Assembly: GCA_029465975.1 (NCBI GenBank)
Contig: CM055737.1
Location: 20,175,502-20,239,501 of the forward strand
Source of the DNA: Dallia pectoralis
Taxonomy: Eukaryota > Chordata > Actinopteri > Esociformes > Umbridae
DNA length: 64,000 nucleotides
Direction of reading: 5' to 3'
Shown here: positions 13,801 to 24,767 of the stretch, piece by piece
Layout: every line of letters starts with the position of its first letter
Numbering within the stretch: position 1 is the stretch's first letter
Translations under genes and position numbers: made by a program
The notes under the pieces: generated by a model
What the model was told of the DNA's origin: nothing
What the model saw: only the letters and a program-made list of their open reading frames with translations
Databases searched by the model: none

Positions 13801-16252
13801 TTCCCGCCATGAAAATAACAAAATGCTTACAACACTAGATATTCCTAGGCGGTCTCCCATCCAAGTACTAACCAAGCCCAAACCTGCTTAGCTTCCGACA
13901 TCAGACGAGATCAGGCGTTTTCAGGGTGGTTTGGCTGTAAGCTATTAGAAAAGTTAAAATTACAGCTGTTATTGATTTCTTCACTGCATAATTAACTTTT
14001 TGATTGTTTGTTTCTTCCTGCCAAGAAAATAACAAAATGCTTACAACACTAGATATTCCTAGGCGGTCTCCCATCCAAGTACTAACCAAGCCCGACCCTG
14101 CTTGGCTTCCGAGATCAGACGAGATCGGGCGTTTTCAGGGTGGTGTGGCCGTAAGCTATTAGAAAGTTGAAATTACAGCTCTTATTGATTTCTTCACTGC
14201 ATAATTAACTTTTTGATTGTTTGTTTCTTCCCGCCAAGAAAATAACAAAATGCTTACAACACTAGATATTCCAGGCGGTCTCTCATCCAAGTACTAACCA
14301 AGCCCGACCCTGTTTGGTTTCCGAGATCAGGCGTTTTCAGGGTGGTGTGGCCGTAGGGTATTAGAACATTTGAAAATACAGCTGTTATTGATTTCTTCAC
14401 TGCATAATTAACTTTTTGATTGATTGTTTCTTCCCGCCAAGAAAATAACAAAATGCTTACAACACTAGATATTCCTAGGCGGTCTCCCATCCAAGTACGA
14501 ACCAAGCCCGACCCTGCTTAGCTTCCGAGATCAGACGAGATCGGGCGGTGTGACCGTAGGCTATTAGACAGGTTGAAATTACAGCTCTTATTGATTTCTT
14601 CACTGCATAATTCACTTTTTGATTGATTGTTTCTTCCCGCCATGAAAATAACAAAATGCTTACAACACTAGATATTCCCAGGCGGTCTCCCATCCAAGTA
14701 CTAAGCAAGCCCAACCCTGCTTGGCTTCCGAGATCAGACGAGATCGGGCGTTTTCAGGGTGGTGTGGCCGTAAGCTATTAGAAGAGTTGAAATTACAGCT
14801 GTTATTGATTTCTTCACTGCATAATTAACTTTTTGATAGATTGTTTCTTCCCGCCAAGAAAATAACAAAATGCTTACAACACTAGATATTCCTAGGCGGT
14901 CGCCTATCCAAGTACTAACCAAGCCCGACCCTGCTTGGCTTCCGAGATCAGACGAGATCGGGCGTTTTCAGGGTGGTGTGGCCGTAAGCGATTAGACAAG
15001 TTGAAATTACAGCTCTTATTGATTTCTTCACTGCATAATTAACTTTTTGATTGATTGTTTCTTCCTGCCAAGAAAATAACAAAATGCTTACAACACTAGA
15101 TATTCCTAGGCGGTCTCCCATCGAAGTACTAACCAAGCCCAACCCTGCTTAGCTTCCGACATCAGACGAGATCAGGCGTTTTCAGGGTGGTGTGGCCGTA
15201 AGCTATTAGAAAAGTTGAAATTACAGCTCTTATTGATTTCTTCACTGCATAATTAACTTTTTGATTGTTTGTTTCTTCCCGCCAAGAAAATAACAAAATG
15301 CTTACAACACTAGATATTTCCAGGCGGTCTCCCATCCAAGTACTAACCAAGCCCGACCCTGTTTGGTTTCCGAGATCAGGCGTTTTCAGGGTGATGTGGC
15401 CGTAGGGTATTAGAACATTTGAAAATACAGCTGTTATTGATTTCTTCACTGCATAATTAACTTTTTGATTGATTGTTTCTTCCCGCCAAGAAAATAACAA
15501 AATGCTTACAACACTAGATATTTCCAGGCGGTCTCCCATCCAAGTACTAACCAAGCCCGACCCTGTTTGGTTTCCGAGATCAGGCGTTTTCAGGGTGATG
15601 TGGCCGTAGGGTATTAGAACATTTGAAAATACAGCTGTTATTGATTTCTTCACTGCATAATTAACTTTTTGATTGATTGTTTCTTCCCGCCAAGAAAATA
15701 TCAAAATGCTTACAACACTAGATATTCCTAGGCGGTCTCCCATCCAAGTACTAACCAAGCCCGACCCTGCTTGGCTTCCGAGATCAGACGAGATCGGGCG
15801 TTTTCAGGGTGGTGTGGCCGTAAGCTATTAGACAAGTTGAAATTACAGCTCTTATTGATTTCTTCACTGCATAATTCACTTTTTGATTGATTGTTTCTTC
15901 CCGCCATGAAAATAACAAAATGCTTACAACACTAGATATTCCCAGGCAGTCTCCCATCCAAGTACTAACCAAGCCCAACCCTGCTTGGCTTCCGAGATCA
16001 GACGAGATCGGGCGTTTTCAGGGTGGTGTGGCCGTAAGCTATTAGAAGTGTTGAAATTACAGCTGTTATTGATTTCTTCATTGCATAATTAACTTTTTGA
16101 TAGATTGTTTCTTCCCGCCAAGAAAATAACAAAATGCTTACAACACTAGATATTCCAGGCGGTCGCCTATCCAAGTACTAACCAAGCCCGACCCTGCTTG
16201 GCTTCCGAGATCAGACGAGATCGGGCGTTTTCAGGGTGGTGTGGCCGTAAGC
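10848..16252 (-). rRNA. Block of 26 5S rRNA gene copies, mostly full length
   Basis: Marks as t = 10-nt GATCTCG deletion, d = 11-nt helix II deletion. Copies: 10848-10955t, 11052-11169, 11267-11384, 11481-11597, 11694-11811, 11908-12019, 12116-12232, 12328-12445, 12541-12657, 12755-12872, 12969-13086, 13183-13300, 13397-13514, 13611-13728, 13825-13942, 14039-14156, 14252-14358t, 14455-14561d, 14658-14775, 14872-14989, 15086-15203, 15300-15407t, 15504-15611t, 15708-15825, 15922-16039, 16136-16252. The trio 14872, 15086 and 15300 is a recognisable cassette that recurs at 16349, 18254 and 19945. From about 13.3 kb several spacers read ATTCACTTTT instead of ATTAACTTTT, marking a sub-lineage. Confidence 0.93.
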
Positions 16253-17599
16253 GATAAGACAAGTTGAAATTACAGCTCTTATTGATTTCTTCACTGCATA
16301 ATTAACTTTTTGATTGATTGTTTCTTCCCGCCAAGAAAATAACAAAATGCTTACAACACTAGATATTCCTAGGCGGTCGCCTATCCAAGTACTAACCAAG
16401 CCCGACCCTGCTTGGCTTCCGAGATCAGACGAGATCGGGCGTTTTCAGGGTGGTGTGGCCGTAAGCGATAAGACAAGTTGAAATTACAGCTCTTATTGAT
16501 TTCTTCACTGCATAATTAACTTTTTGATTGATTGTTTCTTCCTGCCAAGAAAATAACAAAATGCTTACAACACTAGATATTCCTAGGCGGTCTCCCATCG
16601 AAGTACTAACCAAGCCCAACCCTGCTTAGCTTCCGACATCAGACGAGATCAGGCGTTTTCAGGGTGGTGTGGCCGTAAGCTATTAGAAAAGTTGAAATTA
16701 CAGCTCTTATTGATTTCTTCACTGCATAATTAACTTTTTGATTGTTTGTTTCTTCCCGCCAAGAAAATAACAAAATGCTTACAACACTAGATATTTCCAG
16801 GCGGTCTCCCATCCAAGTACTAACCAAGCCCGACCCTGTTTGGTTTCCGAGATCAGGCGTTTTCAGGGTGATGTGGCCGTAGGGTATTAGAACATTTGAA
16901 AATACAGCTGTTATTGATTTCTTCACTGCATAATTAACTTTTTGATTGATTGTTTCTTCCCGCCAAGAAAATAACAAAATGCTTACAACACTAGATATTC
17001 CCAGGCAGTCTCCCATCCAAGTACTAACCAAGCCCAACCCTGCTTGGCTTCCGAGATCAGACGAGATCGGGCGTTTTCAGGGTGGTGTGGCCGTAAGCGA
17101 TAAGACAAGTTGAAATTACAGCTCTTATTGATTTCTTCACTGCATAATTAACTTTTTGATTGATTGTTTCTTCCCGCCAAGAAAATAACAAAATGCTTAC
17201 AACACTAGATATTCCTAGGCGGTCTCCCATCCAAGTACTAACCAAGCCCGACCCTGCTTGGCTTCCGAGATCAGACGAGATCGGGCGTTTTCAGGGTGGT
17301 GTGGCCGTAAGCTATTAGACAAGTTGAAATTACAGCTCTTATTGATTTCTTCACTGCATAATTCACTTTTTGATTGATTGTTTCTTCCCGCCATGAAAAT
17401 AACAAAATGTTTACAACACTAGATATTCCTAGGCGGTCTCCCATCCAAGTACTAACCAAGCCCGACCCTGCTTGGCTTCCGAGATCAGACGAGATCGGGC
17501 GTTTTCAGGGTGGTGTGGCCGTAAGCTATTAGACAAGTTGAAATTACAGCTCTTATTGATTTCTTCACTGCATAATTCACTTTTTGATTGATTGTTTCT

Positions 17600-20500
17600 T
17601 CCCGCCATGAAAATAACAAAATGCTTACAACACTAGATATTCCCAGACAGTCTCCCATCCAAGTACTAACCAAGCCCAACCCTGCTTGGCTTCCGAGATC
17701 AGACGAGATCGGGCGTTTTCAGGGTGGTGTGGCCGTAAGCTATTAGAAGAGTTGAAATTACAGCTGTTATTGATTTCTTCACTGCATAATTCACTTTTTG
17801 ATTGATTGTTTCTTCCCGCCATGAAAATAACAAAATGCTTACAACACTAGATATTCCCAGGCGGTCTCCCATCCAAGTACTAAGCAAGCCCAACCCTGCT
17901 TGGCTTCCGAGATCAGACGAGATCGGGCGGTGTGGCCGTAAGCTATTAGACAAGTTGAAATTACAGCTCTTATTGATTTCTTCACTGCATAATTCACTTT
18001 TTGATTGATTGTTTCTTCCCGCCATGAAAATAACAAAATGCTTACAACACTAGATATTCCCAGGCGGTCTCCCATCCAAGTACTAAGCAAGCCCAACCCT
18101 GCTTGGCTTCCGAGATCAGACGAGATCGGGCGTTTTCAGGGTGGTGTGGCCGTAAGCTATTAGAAGAGTTGAAATTACAGCTGTTATTGATTTCTTCACT
18201 GCATAATTAACTTTTTGATAGATTGTTTCTTCCCGCCAAGAAAATAACAAAATGCTTACAACACTAGATATTCCTAGGCGGTCGCCTATCCAAGTACTAA
18301 CCAAGCCCGACCCTGCTTGGCTTCCGAGATCAGACGAGATCGGGCGTTTTCAGGGTGGTGTGGCCGTAAGCGATAAGACAAGTTGAAATTACAGCTCTTA
18401 TTGATTTCTTCACTGCATAATTAACTTTTTGATTGATTGTTTCTTCCTGCCAAGAAAATAACAAAATGCTTACAACACTAGATATTCCTAGGCGGTCTCC
18501 CATCGAAGTACTAACCAAGCCCAACCCTGCTTAGCTTCCGACATCAGACGAGATCAGGCGTTTTCAGGGTGGTGTGGCCGTAAGCTATTAGAAAAGTTGA
18601 AATTACAGCTCTTATTGATTTCTTCACTGCATAATTAACTTTTTGATTGTTTGTTTCTTCCCGCCAAGAAAATAACAAAATGCTTACAACACTAGATATT
18701 TCCAGGCGGTCTCCCATCCAAGTACTAACCAAGCCCGACCCTGTTTGGTTTCCGAGATCAGGCGTTTTCAGGGTGATGTGGCCGTAGGGTATTAGAACAT
18801 TTGAAAATACAGCTGTTATTGATTTCTTCACTGCATAATTAACTTTTTGATTGATTGTTTCTTCCCGCCAAGAAAATAACAAGATGCTTACAACACTAGA
18901 TATTCCTAGGCGGTCTCCCATCCAAGTACTAACCAAGCCCGACCCTGCTTGGCTTCCGAGATCAGCCGAGATCGGGCGTTTTCAGGGTGGTGTGGCCGTA
19001 AGCTATTAGACAAGTTGAAATTACAGCTCTTATTGATTTCTTCACTGCATAATTCACTTTTTGATTGATTGTTTCTTCCCGCCATGAAAATAACAAAATG
19101 CTTACAACCCTAGATATTCCCAGGCGGTCTCCCATCCAAGTACTAACCAAGCCCGACCCTGCTTGGCTTCCGAGATCAGCCGAGATCGGGCGTTTTCAGG
19201 GTGGTGTGGCCGTAAGCTATTAGACAAGTTGAAATTACAGCTCTTATTGATTTCTTCACTGCATAATTCACTTTTTGATTGATTGTTTCTTCCCGCCATG
19301 AAAATAACAAAATGCTTACAACACTAGATATTCCCAGGCAGTCTCCCATCCAAGTACTAACCAAGCCCAACCCTGCTTGGCTTCCGAGATCAGACGAGAT
19401 CGGGCGTTTTCAGGGTGGTGTGGCCGTAAGCTATTAGAAGAGTTGAAATTACAGCTGTTATTGATTTCTTCACTGCATAATTCACTTTTTGATTGATTGT
19501 TTCTTCCCGCCATGAAAATAACAAAATGCTTACAACACTAGATATTCCCAGGCGGTCTCCCATCCAAGTACTAAGCAAGCCCAACCCTGCTTGGCTTCCG
19601 AGATCAGACGAGATCGGGCGGTGTGGCCGTAAGCTATTAGACAAGTTGAAATTACAGCTCTTATTGATTTCTTCACTGCATAATTCACTTTTTGATTGAT
19701 TGTTTCTTCCCGCCATGAAAATAACAAAATGCTTACAACACTAGATATTCCCAGGCGGTCTCCCATCCAAGTACTAAGCAAGCCCAACCCTGCTTGGCTT
19801 CCGAGATCAGACGAGATCGGGCGTTTTCAGGGTGGTGTGGCCGTAAGCTATTAGAAGAGTTGAAATTACAGCTGTTATTGATTTCTTCACTGCATAATTA
19901 ACTTTTTGATAGATTGTTTCTTCCCGCCAAGAAAATAACAAAATGCTTACAACACTAGATATTCCTAGGCGGTCGCCTATCCAAGTACTAACCAAGCCCG
20001 ACCCTGCTTGGCTTCCGAGATCAGACGAGATCGGGCGTTTTCAGGGTGGTGTGGCCGTAAGCGATAAGACAAGTTGAAATTACAGCTCTTATTGATTTCT
20101 TCACTGCATAATTAACTTTTTGATTGATTGTTTCTTCCTGCCAAGAAAATAACAAAATGCTTACAACACTAGATATTCCTAGGCGGTCTCCCATCGAAGT
20201 ACTAACCAAGCCCAACCCTGCTTAGCTTCCGACATCAGACGAGATCAGGCGTTTTCAGGGTGGTGTGGCCGTAAGCTATTAGAAAAGTTGAAATTACAGC
20301 TCTTATTGATTTCTTCACTGCATAATTAACTTTTTGATTGTTTGTTTCTTCCCGCCAAGAAAATAACAAAATGCTTACAACACTAGATATTTCCAGGCGG
20401 TCTCCCATCCAAGTACTAACCAAGCCCGACCCTGTTTGGTTTCCGAGATCAGGCGTTTTCAGGGTGATGTGGCCGTAGGGTATTAGAACATTTGAAAATA

Positions 20501-20694
20501 CAGCTGTTATTGATTTCTTCACTGCATAATTAACTTTTTGATTGATTGTTTCTTCCCGCCAAGAAAATAACAAGATGCTTACAACACTAGATATTCCTAG
20601 GCGGTCTCCCATCCAAGTACTAACCAAGCCCGACCCTGCTTGGCTTCCGAGATCAGCCGAGATCGGGCGTTTTCAGGGTGGTGTGGCCGTAAGC
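17600..20694 (-). repeat. Higher-order repeat: seven-copy 5S block duplicated at 1,691 bp
   Basis: Copies starting at 17623, 17837, 18040, 18254, 18468, 18682 and 18886 match copies starting at 19314, 19528, 19731, 19945, 20159, 20373 and 20577, each displaced by exactly 1,691 bp. The order of diagnostic variants is the same: full, helix II deletion, full, TCGCC box C variant, GACATC variant, 10-nt deletion with GTGATGTGG, GCCGAGATC variant. Eight units make one period. This indicates a recent tandem duplication of a multi-unit block. Confidence 0.85.
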
Positions 20695-20790
20695 TATTAG
20701 ACAAGTTGAAATTACAGCTCTTATTGATTTCTTCACTGCATAATTCACTTTTTGATTGATTGTTTCTTCCCGCCATGAAAATAACAAAAT

Positions 20791-20897
20791 GCTTACAACA
20801 CTAGATATTCCCAGGCAGTCTCCCATCCAAGCCCAACCCTGCTTGGCTTCCGAGATCAGACGAGATCGGGCGTTTTCAGGGTGGTGTGGCCGTAAGC
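20791..20897 (-). pseudogene. 5S copy lacking the intermediate element
   Basis: The copy is 107 nt. It has lost 11 nt between the two CTTGG direct repeats at gene positions 67-71 and 78-82, which removes most of the intermediate promoter element and draws box A and box C together. The rest of the gene is full length, so this is a different event from the common 10-nt and 11-nt deletions. It is likely inactive. Confidence 0.8.
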
Positions 20898-21207
20898 TAT
20901 TAGAAGAGTTGAAATTACAGCTGTTATTGATTTCTTCACTGCATAATTAACTTTTTGATTGATTGTTTCTTCCCGCCAAGAAAATAACAAAATGCTTACA
21001 ACACTAGATATTCCTAGGCGGTCTCCCATCCAAGTACTAACCAAGCCCGACCCTGCTTGGCTTCCGAGATCAGACGAGATCGGGCGTTTTCAGGGTGGTG
21101 TGGCCGTAAGCGATAAGACAAGTTGAAATTACAGCTCTTATTGATTTCTTCACTGCATAATTAACTTTTTGATTGTTTGTTTCTTCCCGCCAAGAAAATA
21201 ACAAAAT

Positions 21208-21325
21208 GCTTACAACACTAGATATTTCCAGGCGGTCTCCCATCCAAGTACTAACCAAGCCCAACCCTGCTTGGCTTCCGAGATCAGACGAGATCGGGCG
21301 TTTTCAGGGTGGTGTGGCCGTAGGG
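21208..21325 (-). rRNA. Chimeric 5S copy: full-length body with truncated-class 5' end
   Basis: The body is full length (118 nt), but on the coding strand the gene starts CCCTAC rather than GCTTAC. Its upstream spacer also has the AAATGTTCTAATA form that normally accompanies the 10-nt-deleted class. The CCCTAC start cannot pair fully with the 3' GTAAGC, so helix I would be weakened. The mosaic points to gene conversion or crossover between unit classes. Confidence 0.75.
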
Positions 21326-21562
21326 TATTAGAACATTTGAAAATACAGCTGTTATTGATTTCTTCACTGCATAATTAACTTTTTGATTGATTGTTTCTTC
21401 CCGCCAAGAAAATAACAAAATGCTTACAACACTAGATATTCCTAGGCGGTCGCCTATCCAAGTACTAACCAAGCCCGACCCTGCTTGGCTTCCGAGATCA
21501 GACGAGATCGGGCGTTTTCAGGGTGGTGTGGCCGTAAGCGATAAGACAAGTTGAAATTACAG

Positions 21563-22062
21563 NNNNNNNNNNNNNNNNNNNNNNNNNNNNNNNNNNNNNN
21601 NNNNNNNNNNNNNNNNNNNNNNNNNNNNNNNNNNNNNNNNNNNNNNNNNNNNNNNNNNNNNNNNNNNNNNNNNNNNNNNNNNNNNNNNNNNNNNNNNNNN
21701 NNNNNNNNNNNNNNNNNNNNNNNNNNNNNNNNNNNNNNNNNNNNNNNNNNNNNNNNNNNNNNNNNNNNNNNNNNNNNNNNNNNNNNNNNNNNNNNNNNNN
21801 NNNNNNNNNNNNNNNNNNNNNNNNNNNNNNNNNNNNNNNNNNNNNNNNNNNNNNNNNNNNNNNNNNNNNNNNNNNNNNNNNNNNNNNNNNNNNNNNNNNN
21901 NNNNNNNNNNNNNNNNNNNNNNNNNNNNNNNNNNNNNNNNNNNNNNNNNNNNNNNNNNNNNNNNNNNNNNNNNNNNNNNNNNNNNNNNNNNNNNNNNNNN
22001 NNNNNNNNNNNNNNNNNNNNNNNNNNNNNNNNNNNNNNNNNNNNNNNNNNNNNNNNNNNNNN
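21563..22062. other. Assembly gap, exactly 500 N
   Basis: Exactly 500 N, which is typical of a fixed-size scaffolding gap of unknown true length. The 5S units point left before it and right after it. On the left it cuts the spacer upstream of the copy at 21422-21539, and on the right it resumes in the same part of another spacer. Confidence 0.99.
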
Positions 22063-24556
22063 TTATGCAGTGAAGAAATCAATAAGAGCTGTAATTTCAA
22101 CTTTGCTAATAGCTTACGGCCACACCACCCTGAAAACGCCTGATCTCGTCTGATGTCGGAAGCTAAGCAGGTTTGGGCTTGGTTAGTACTTGGATGGGAG
22201 ACCGCCTAGGAATATCTAGTGTTGTAAGCATTTTGTTATTTTCTTGGCGGGAAGAAACAATCAATCAAAAAGTTAATTATGCAGTGAAGAAATCAATAAG
22301 AGCTGTAATTTCAACTTGTCTTATCGCTTACGGCCACACCACCCTGAAAACGCCCGATCTCGTCTGATCTCGGAAGCCAAGCAGGGTCGGGCTTGGTTAG
22401 TACTTGGATAGGCGACCGCCTAGGAATATCTAGTGTTGTAAGCATTTTGTTATTTTCTTGGCGGGAAGAAACAATCTATCAAAAGTTAATTATGCAGTGA
22501 AGAAATCAATAACAGCTGTAATTTCAACTCTTCTAATAGCTTACGGCCACACCACCCTGAAAACGCCCGATCTCGTCTGATCTCGGAAGCCAAGCAGGGT
22601 TGGGCTTTGTTAGTACTTGGATGGGAGACCGCCTGGGAATATCTAGTGTTGTAAGCATTTTGTTATTTTCTTGGCGGGAAGAAACAATCAATCAAAAAGT
22701 TAATTATGCAGTGAAGAAATCAATAACAGCTGTATTTTAAAATGTTCTAATACTCTACGGCCACACCACCCTGAAAACGCCTGATCTCGGAAACCAAACA
22801 GGGTCGGGCTTGGTTAGTACTTGGATGGGAGACCGCCTGGAAATATCTAGTGTTGTAAGCATTTTGTTATTTTCTTGGCGGGAAGAAACAATCAATCAAA
22901 AAGTTAATTATGCAGTGAAGAAATCAATAACAGCTGTATTTTCAAATGTTCTAATACCCTACGGCCACATCACCCTGAAAACGCCTGATCTCGGAAACCA
23001 AACAGGGTCGGGCTTGGTTAGTACTTGGATGGGAGACCGCCTGGAAATATCTAGTGTTGTAAGCATTTTGTTATTTTCTTGGCGGGAAGAAACAAACAAT
23101 CAAAAAGTTAATTATGCAGTGAAGAAATCAATAAGAGCTGTAATTTCAACTTTTCTAATAGCTTACGGCCACACCACCCTGAAAACGCCTGATCTCGTCT
23201 GATGTCGGAAGCTAAGCAGTGTTGGGCTTGGTTAGTACTTCGATGGGAGACCGCCTAGGAATATCTAGTGTTGTAAGCATTTTGTTATTTTCTTGGCAGG
23301 AAGAAACAATCAATCAAAAAGTTAATTATGCAGTGAAGAAATCAATAAGAGCTGTAATTTCAACTTGTCTTATCGCTTACGGCCACACCACCCTGAAAAC
23401 GCCCGATCTCCTCTGATCTCGGAAGCCAAGCAGGGTCGGGCTTGGTTAGTACTTGGATAGGCGACCGCCTGGGAATATCTAGTGTTGTAAGCATTTTGTT
23501 ATTTTCTTGGCGGGAAGAAACAATCTATCAAAAAGTTAATTATGCAGTGAAGAAATCAATAACAGCTGTAATTTCAACTCTTCTAATAGCTTACGGCCAC
23601 ACCACCCTGAAAACGCCCGATCTCGTCTGATCTCGGAAGCCAAGCAGGGTTGGGCTTGCTTAGTACTTGGATGGGAGACCGCCTGGGAATATCTAGTGTT
23701 GTAAGCATTTTGTTATTTTCATGGCGGGAAGAAACAATCAATCAAAAAGTGAATTATGCAGTGAAGAAATCAATAAGAGCTGTAATTTCAACTTGTCTAA
23801 TAGCTTACGGCCACACCGCCCGATCTCGTCTGATCTCGGAAGCTAAGCAGGGTCGGGCTTGGTTAGTACTTGGATGGGAGACCGCCTAGGAATATCTAGT
23901 GTTGTAAGCATTTTGTTATTTTCTTGGCGGGAAGAAACAATCAATCAAAAAGTTAATTATGCAGTGAAGAAATCAATAACAGCTGTATTTTCAAATGTTC
24001 TAATACCCTACGGCCACACCACCCTGAAAACGCCTGATCTCGGAAACCAAACAGGGTCGGGCTTGGTTAGTACTTGGATGAGAGACCGCCTGGAAATATC
24101 TAGTGTTGTAAGCATTTTGTTATTTTCTTGGCGGGAAGAAACAAACAATCAAAAAGTTAATTATGCAGTGAAGAAATCAATAAGGGCTGTAATTTCAACT
24201 TGTCTTATCGCTACGGCCACACCACCCTGAAAACGCCCGATCTCGTCTGATCTCGGAAGCCAAGCAGGGTCGGGCTTGGTTAGTACTTGGATAGGCGACC
24301 GCCTAGGAATATCTAGTGTTGTAAGCATTTTGTTATTTTCTTGGCGGGAAGAAACAATCTATCAAAAAGTGAATTATGCAGTGAAGAAATCAATAACAGC
24401 TGTAATTTCAACTCTTCTAATAGCTTACGGCCACACCACCCTGAAAACGCCCGATCTCGTCTGATCTCGGAAGCCAAGCAGGGTTGGGCTTTGTTAGTAC
24501 TTGGATGGGAGACTGCCTGGGAATATCTAGTGTTGTAAGCATTTTGTTATTTTCAT

Positions 24557-24564
24557 GGCGGGAA
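24557..24564 (+). promoter_or_regulatory. E2F-like motif in spacer (representative)
   Basis: GGCGGGAA matches the core of the E2F consensus and lies 17 bp after the end of the preceding 5S gene. The same octamer is present in nearly all spacers of the window. Sequence match only: whether any factor binds here is unknown, and uniform conservation could simply reflect array homogenisation. Confidence 0.35.
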
Positions 24565-24605
24565 GAAACAATCAATCAAAAAGTGAATTATGCAGTGAAG
24601 AAATC

Positions 24606-24610
24606 AATAA
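24606..24610 (+). promoter_or_regulatory. TATA-like upstream element (representative)
   Basis: AATAA in the context TCAATAAGAG lies at -31 to -27 from the mature 5' end. Many animal 5S genes have an upstream TATA-like element near -28 that helps the internal promoter. The element is kept in nearly all units, with AATAAGAG or AATAACAG forms. Its role here is inferred from position. Confidence 0.5.
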
Positions 24611-24685
24611 GAGCTGTAATTTCAACTTGTCTAATAGCTTACGGCCACACCACCCTGAAAACGCCCGATCTCGTCTGATCTCGGA

Positions 24686-24700
24686 AGCCAAGCAGGGTCG
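24686..24700 (+). promoter_or_regulatory. Box A of the 5S internal promoter (representative)
   Basis: AGCCAAGCAGGGTCG at gene nt 50-64 matches the vertebrate box A except for one base (consensus AGCTAAGC). Part of the TFIIIA/TFIIIC binding region. Copies vary between GGGTCGGG and GGGTTGGG at its end, and the 10-nt-deleted class has ACCAAACAGGGTCG. Confidence 0.9.
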
Positions 24701-24702
24701 GG

Positions 24703-24708
24703 CTTGGT
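24703..24708 (+). promoter_or_regulatory. Intermediate element of the 5S internal promoter (representative)
   Basis: CTTGGT at gene nt 67-72, between box A and box C. The retrotransposon at 38152 has inserted exactly inside this element in another copy. Confidence 0.8.
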
Positions 24709-24715
24709 TAGTACT

Positions 24716-24733
24716 TGGATGGGAGACCGCCTA
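24716..24733 (+). promoter_or_regulatory. Box C of the 5S internal promoter (representative)
   Basis: TGGATGGGAGACCGCCTA at gene nt 80-97 matches the vertebrate box C, the main TFIIIA contact. A recurrent variant has TGGATAGGCGACCGCC (for example 23375-23492), which changes two bases of the core. Confidence 0.9.
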
Positions 24734-24755
24734 GGAATATCTAGTGTTGTAAGCA

Positions 24756-24767
24756 TTTTGTTATTTT
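24756..24767 (+). terminator. RNA polymerase III terminator (representative)
   Basis: Two T4 runs, at +2 to +5 and +10 to +13 after the mature 3' end (TTTTGTTATTTT). Runs of four or more T on the coding strand end polymerase III transcription. The pair is present after nearly every copy. Confidence 0.85.

Larger units (their letters stand above)
16349..21539 (-). rRNA. Block of 25 5S rRNA gene copies with multi-unit repeats
   Basis: Marks: t = 10-nt GATCTCG deletion, d = 11-nt helix II deletion, x = other deletion. Copies: 16349-16466, 16563-16680, 16777-16884t, 16981-17098, 17195-17312, 17409-17526, 17623-17740, 17837-17943d, 18040-18157, 18254-18371, 18468-18585, 18682-18789t, 18886-19003, 19100-19217, 19314-19431, 19528-19634d, 19731-19848, 19945-20062, 20159-20276, 20373-20480t, 20577-20694, 20791-20897x, 20994-21111, 21208-21325, 21422-21539. 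The seven copies starting at 17623 and the seven starting at 19314 have the same order of variants and identical spacing. The last copy lies 23 bases before the N gap. Confidence 0.93.
1..21562 (-). repeat. Tandem 5S rDNA array, left segment (minus strand)
   Basis: About 103 head-to-tail 5S units, all transcribed leftwards. The usual period is 214 bp; it falls to about 204 bp where the gene carries a 10-nt deletion. Spacers are 95-97 bp and have one common ancestry throughout, so no stretch of non-repeat DNA exists here. Truncated genes are concentrated between about 5.5 and 10.1 kb, while 11-21 kb is mostly full length. Several multi-unit blocks recur within the segment. It ends at an N gap in the promoter-proximal spacer of a unit. 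Confidence 0.97.
24541..24636 (+). other. Representative 96-bp 5S intergenic spacer
   Basis: This is the model of the spacer repeated throughout the window. It begins with two T4 runs that end the preceding gene. An E2F-like octamer GGCGGGAA follows at 24557-24564, then an A-rich stretch (AATCAATCAAAAAG) and a TATA-like AATAA at about -31 to -27. Subtypes differ at CATGGCGGG or CTTGGCGGG, AATCAATC or AATCTATC or AAACAATC, and AATTAACT or AATTCACT. These differences mark sub-lineages of unit. Confidence 0.85.
24637..24754 (+). rRNA. 5S rRNA gene, representative full-length copy
   Basis: This 118-nt copy serves as the reference for numbering. The 5' end GCTTAC pairs with the 3' end GTAAGC to form helix I. 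The internal control region is complete: box A (nt 50-64), intermediate element (67-72) and box C (80-97). The first two thirds agree closely with vertebrate 5S rRNA. The 3' third reads CCTAGGAATATCTAGTGTTG, where typical vertebrate 5S has CCTGGGAATACCGGGTGCTG. It is transcribed by RNA polymerase III with TFIIIA and TFIIIC, and the RNA joins the large ribosomal subunit. The divergent 3' part could mark an oocyte-type or otherwise specialised class; that is inference. Confidence 0.95.

Noticed and set aside
1..21562. CRISPR-like regular repeats
   Set aside because: The period is 214 bp, the spacers are as conserved as the repeats, and the repeat is a 5S rRNA gene.
21498..22153. 200-codon frames spanning the first gap
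   Set aside because: They consist mostly of unknown bases.
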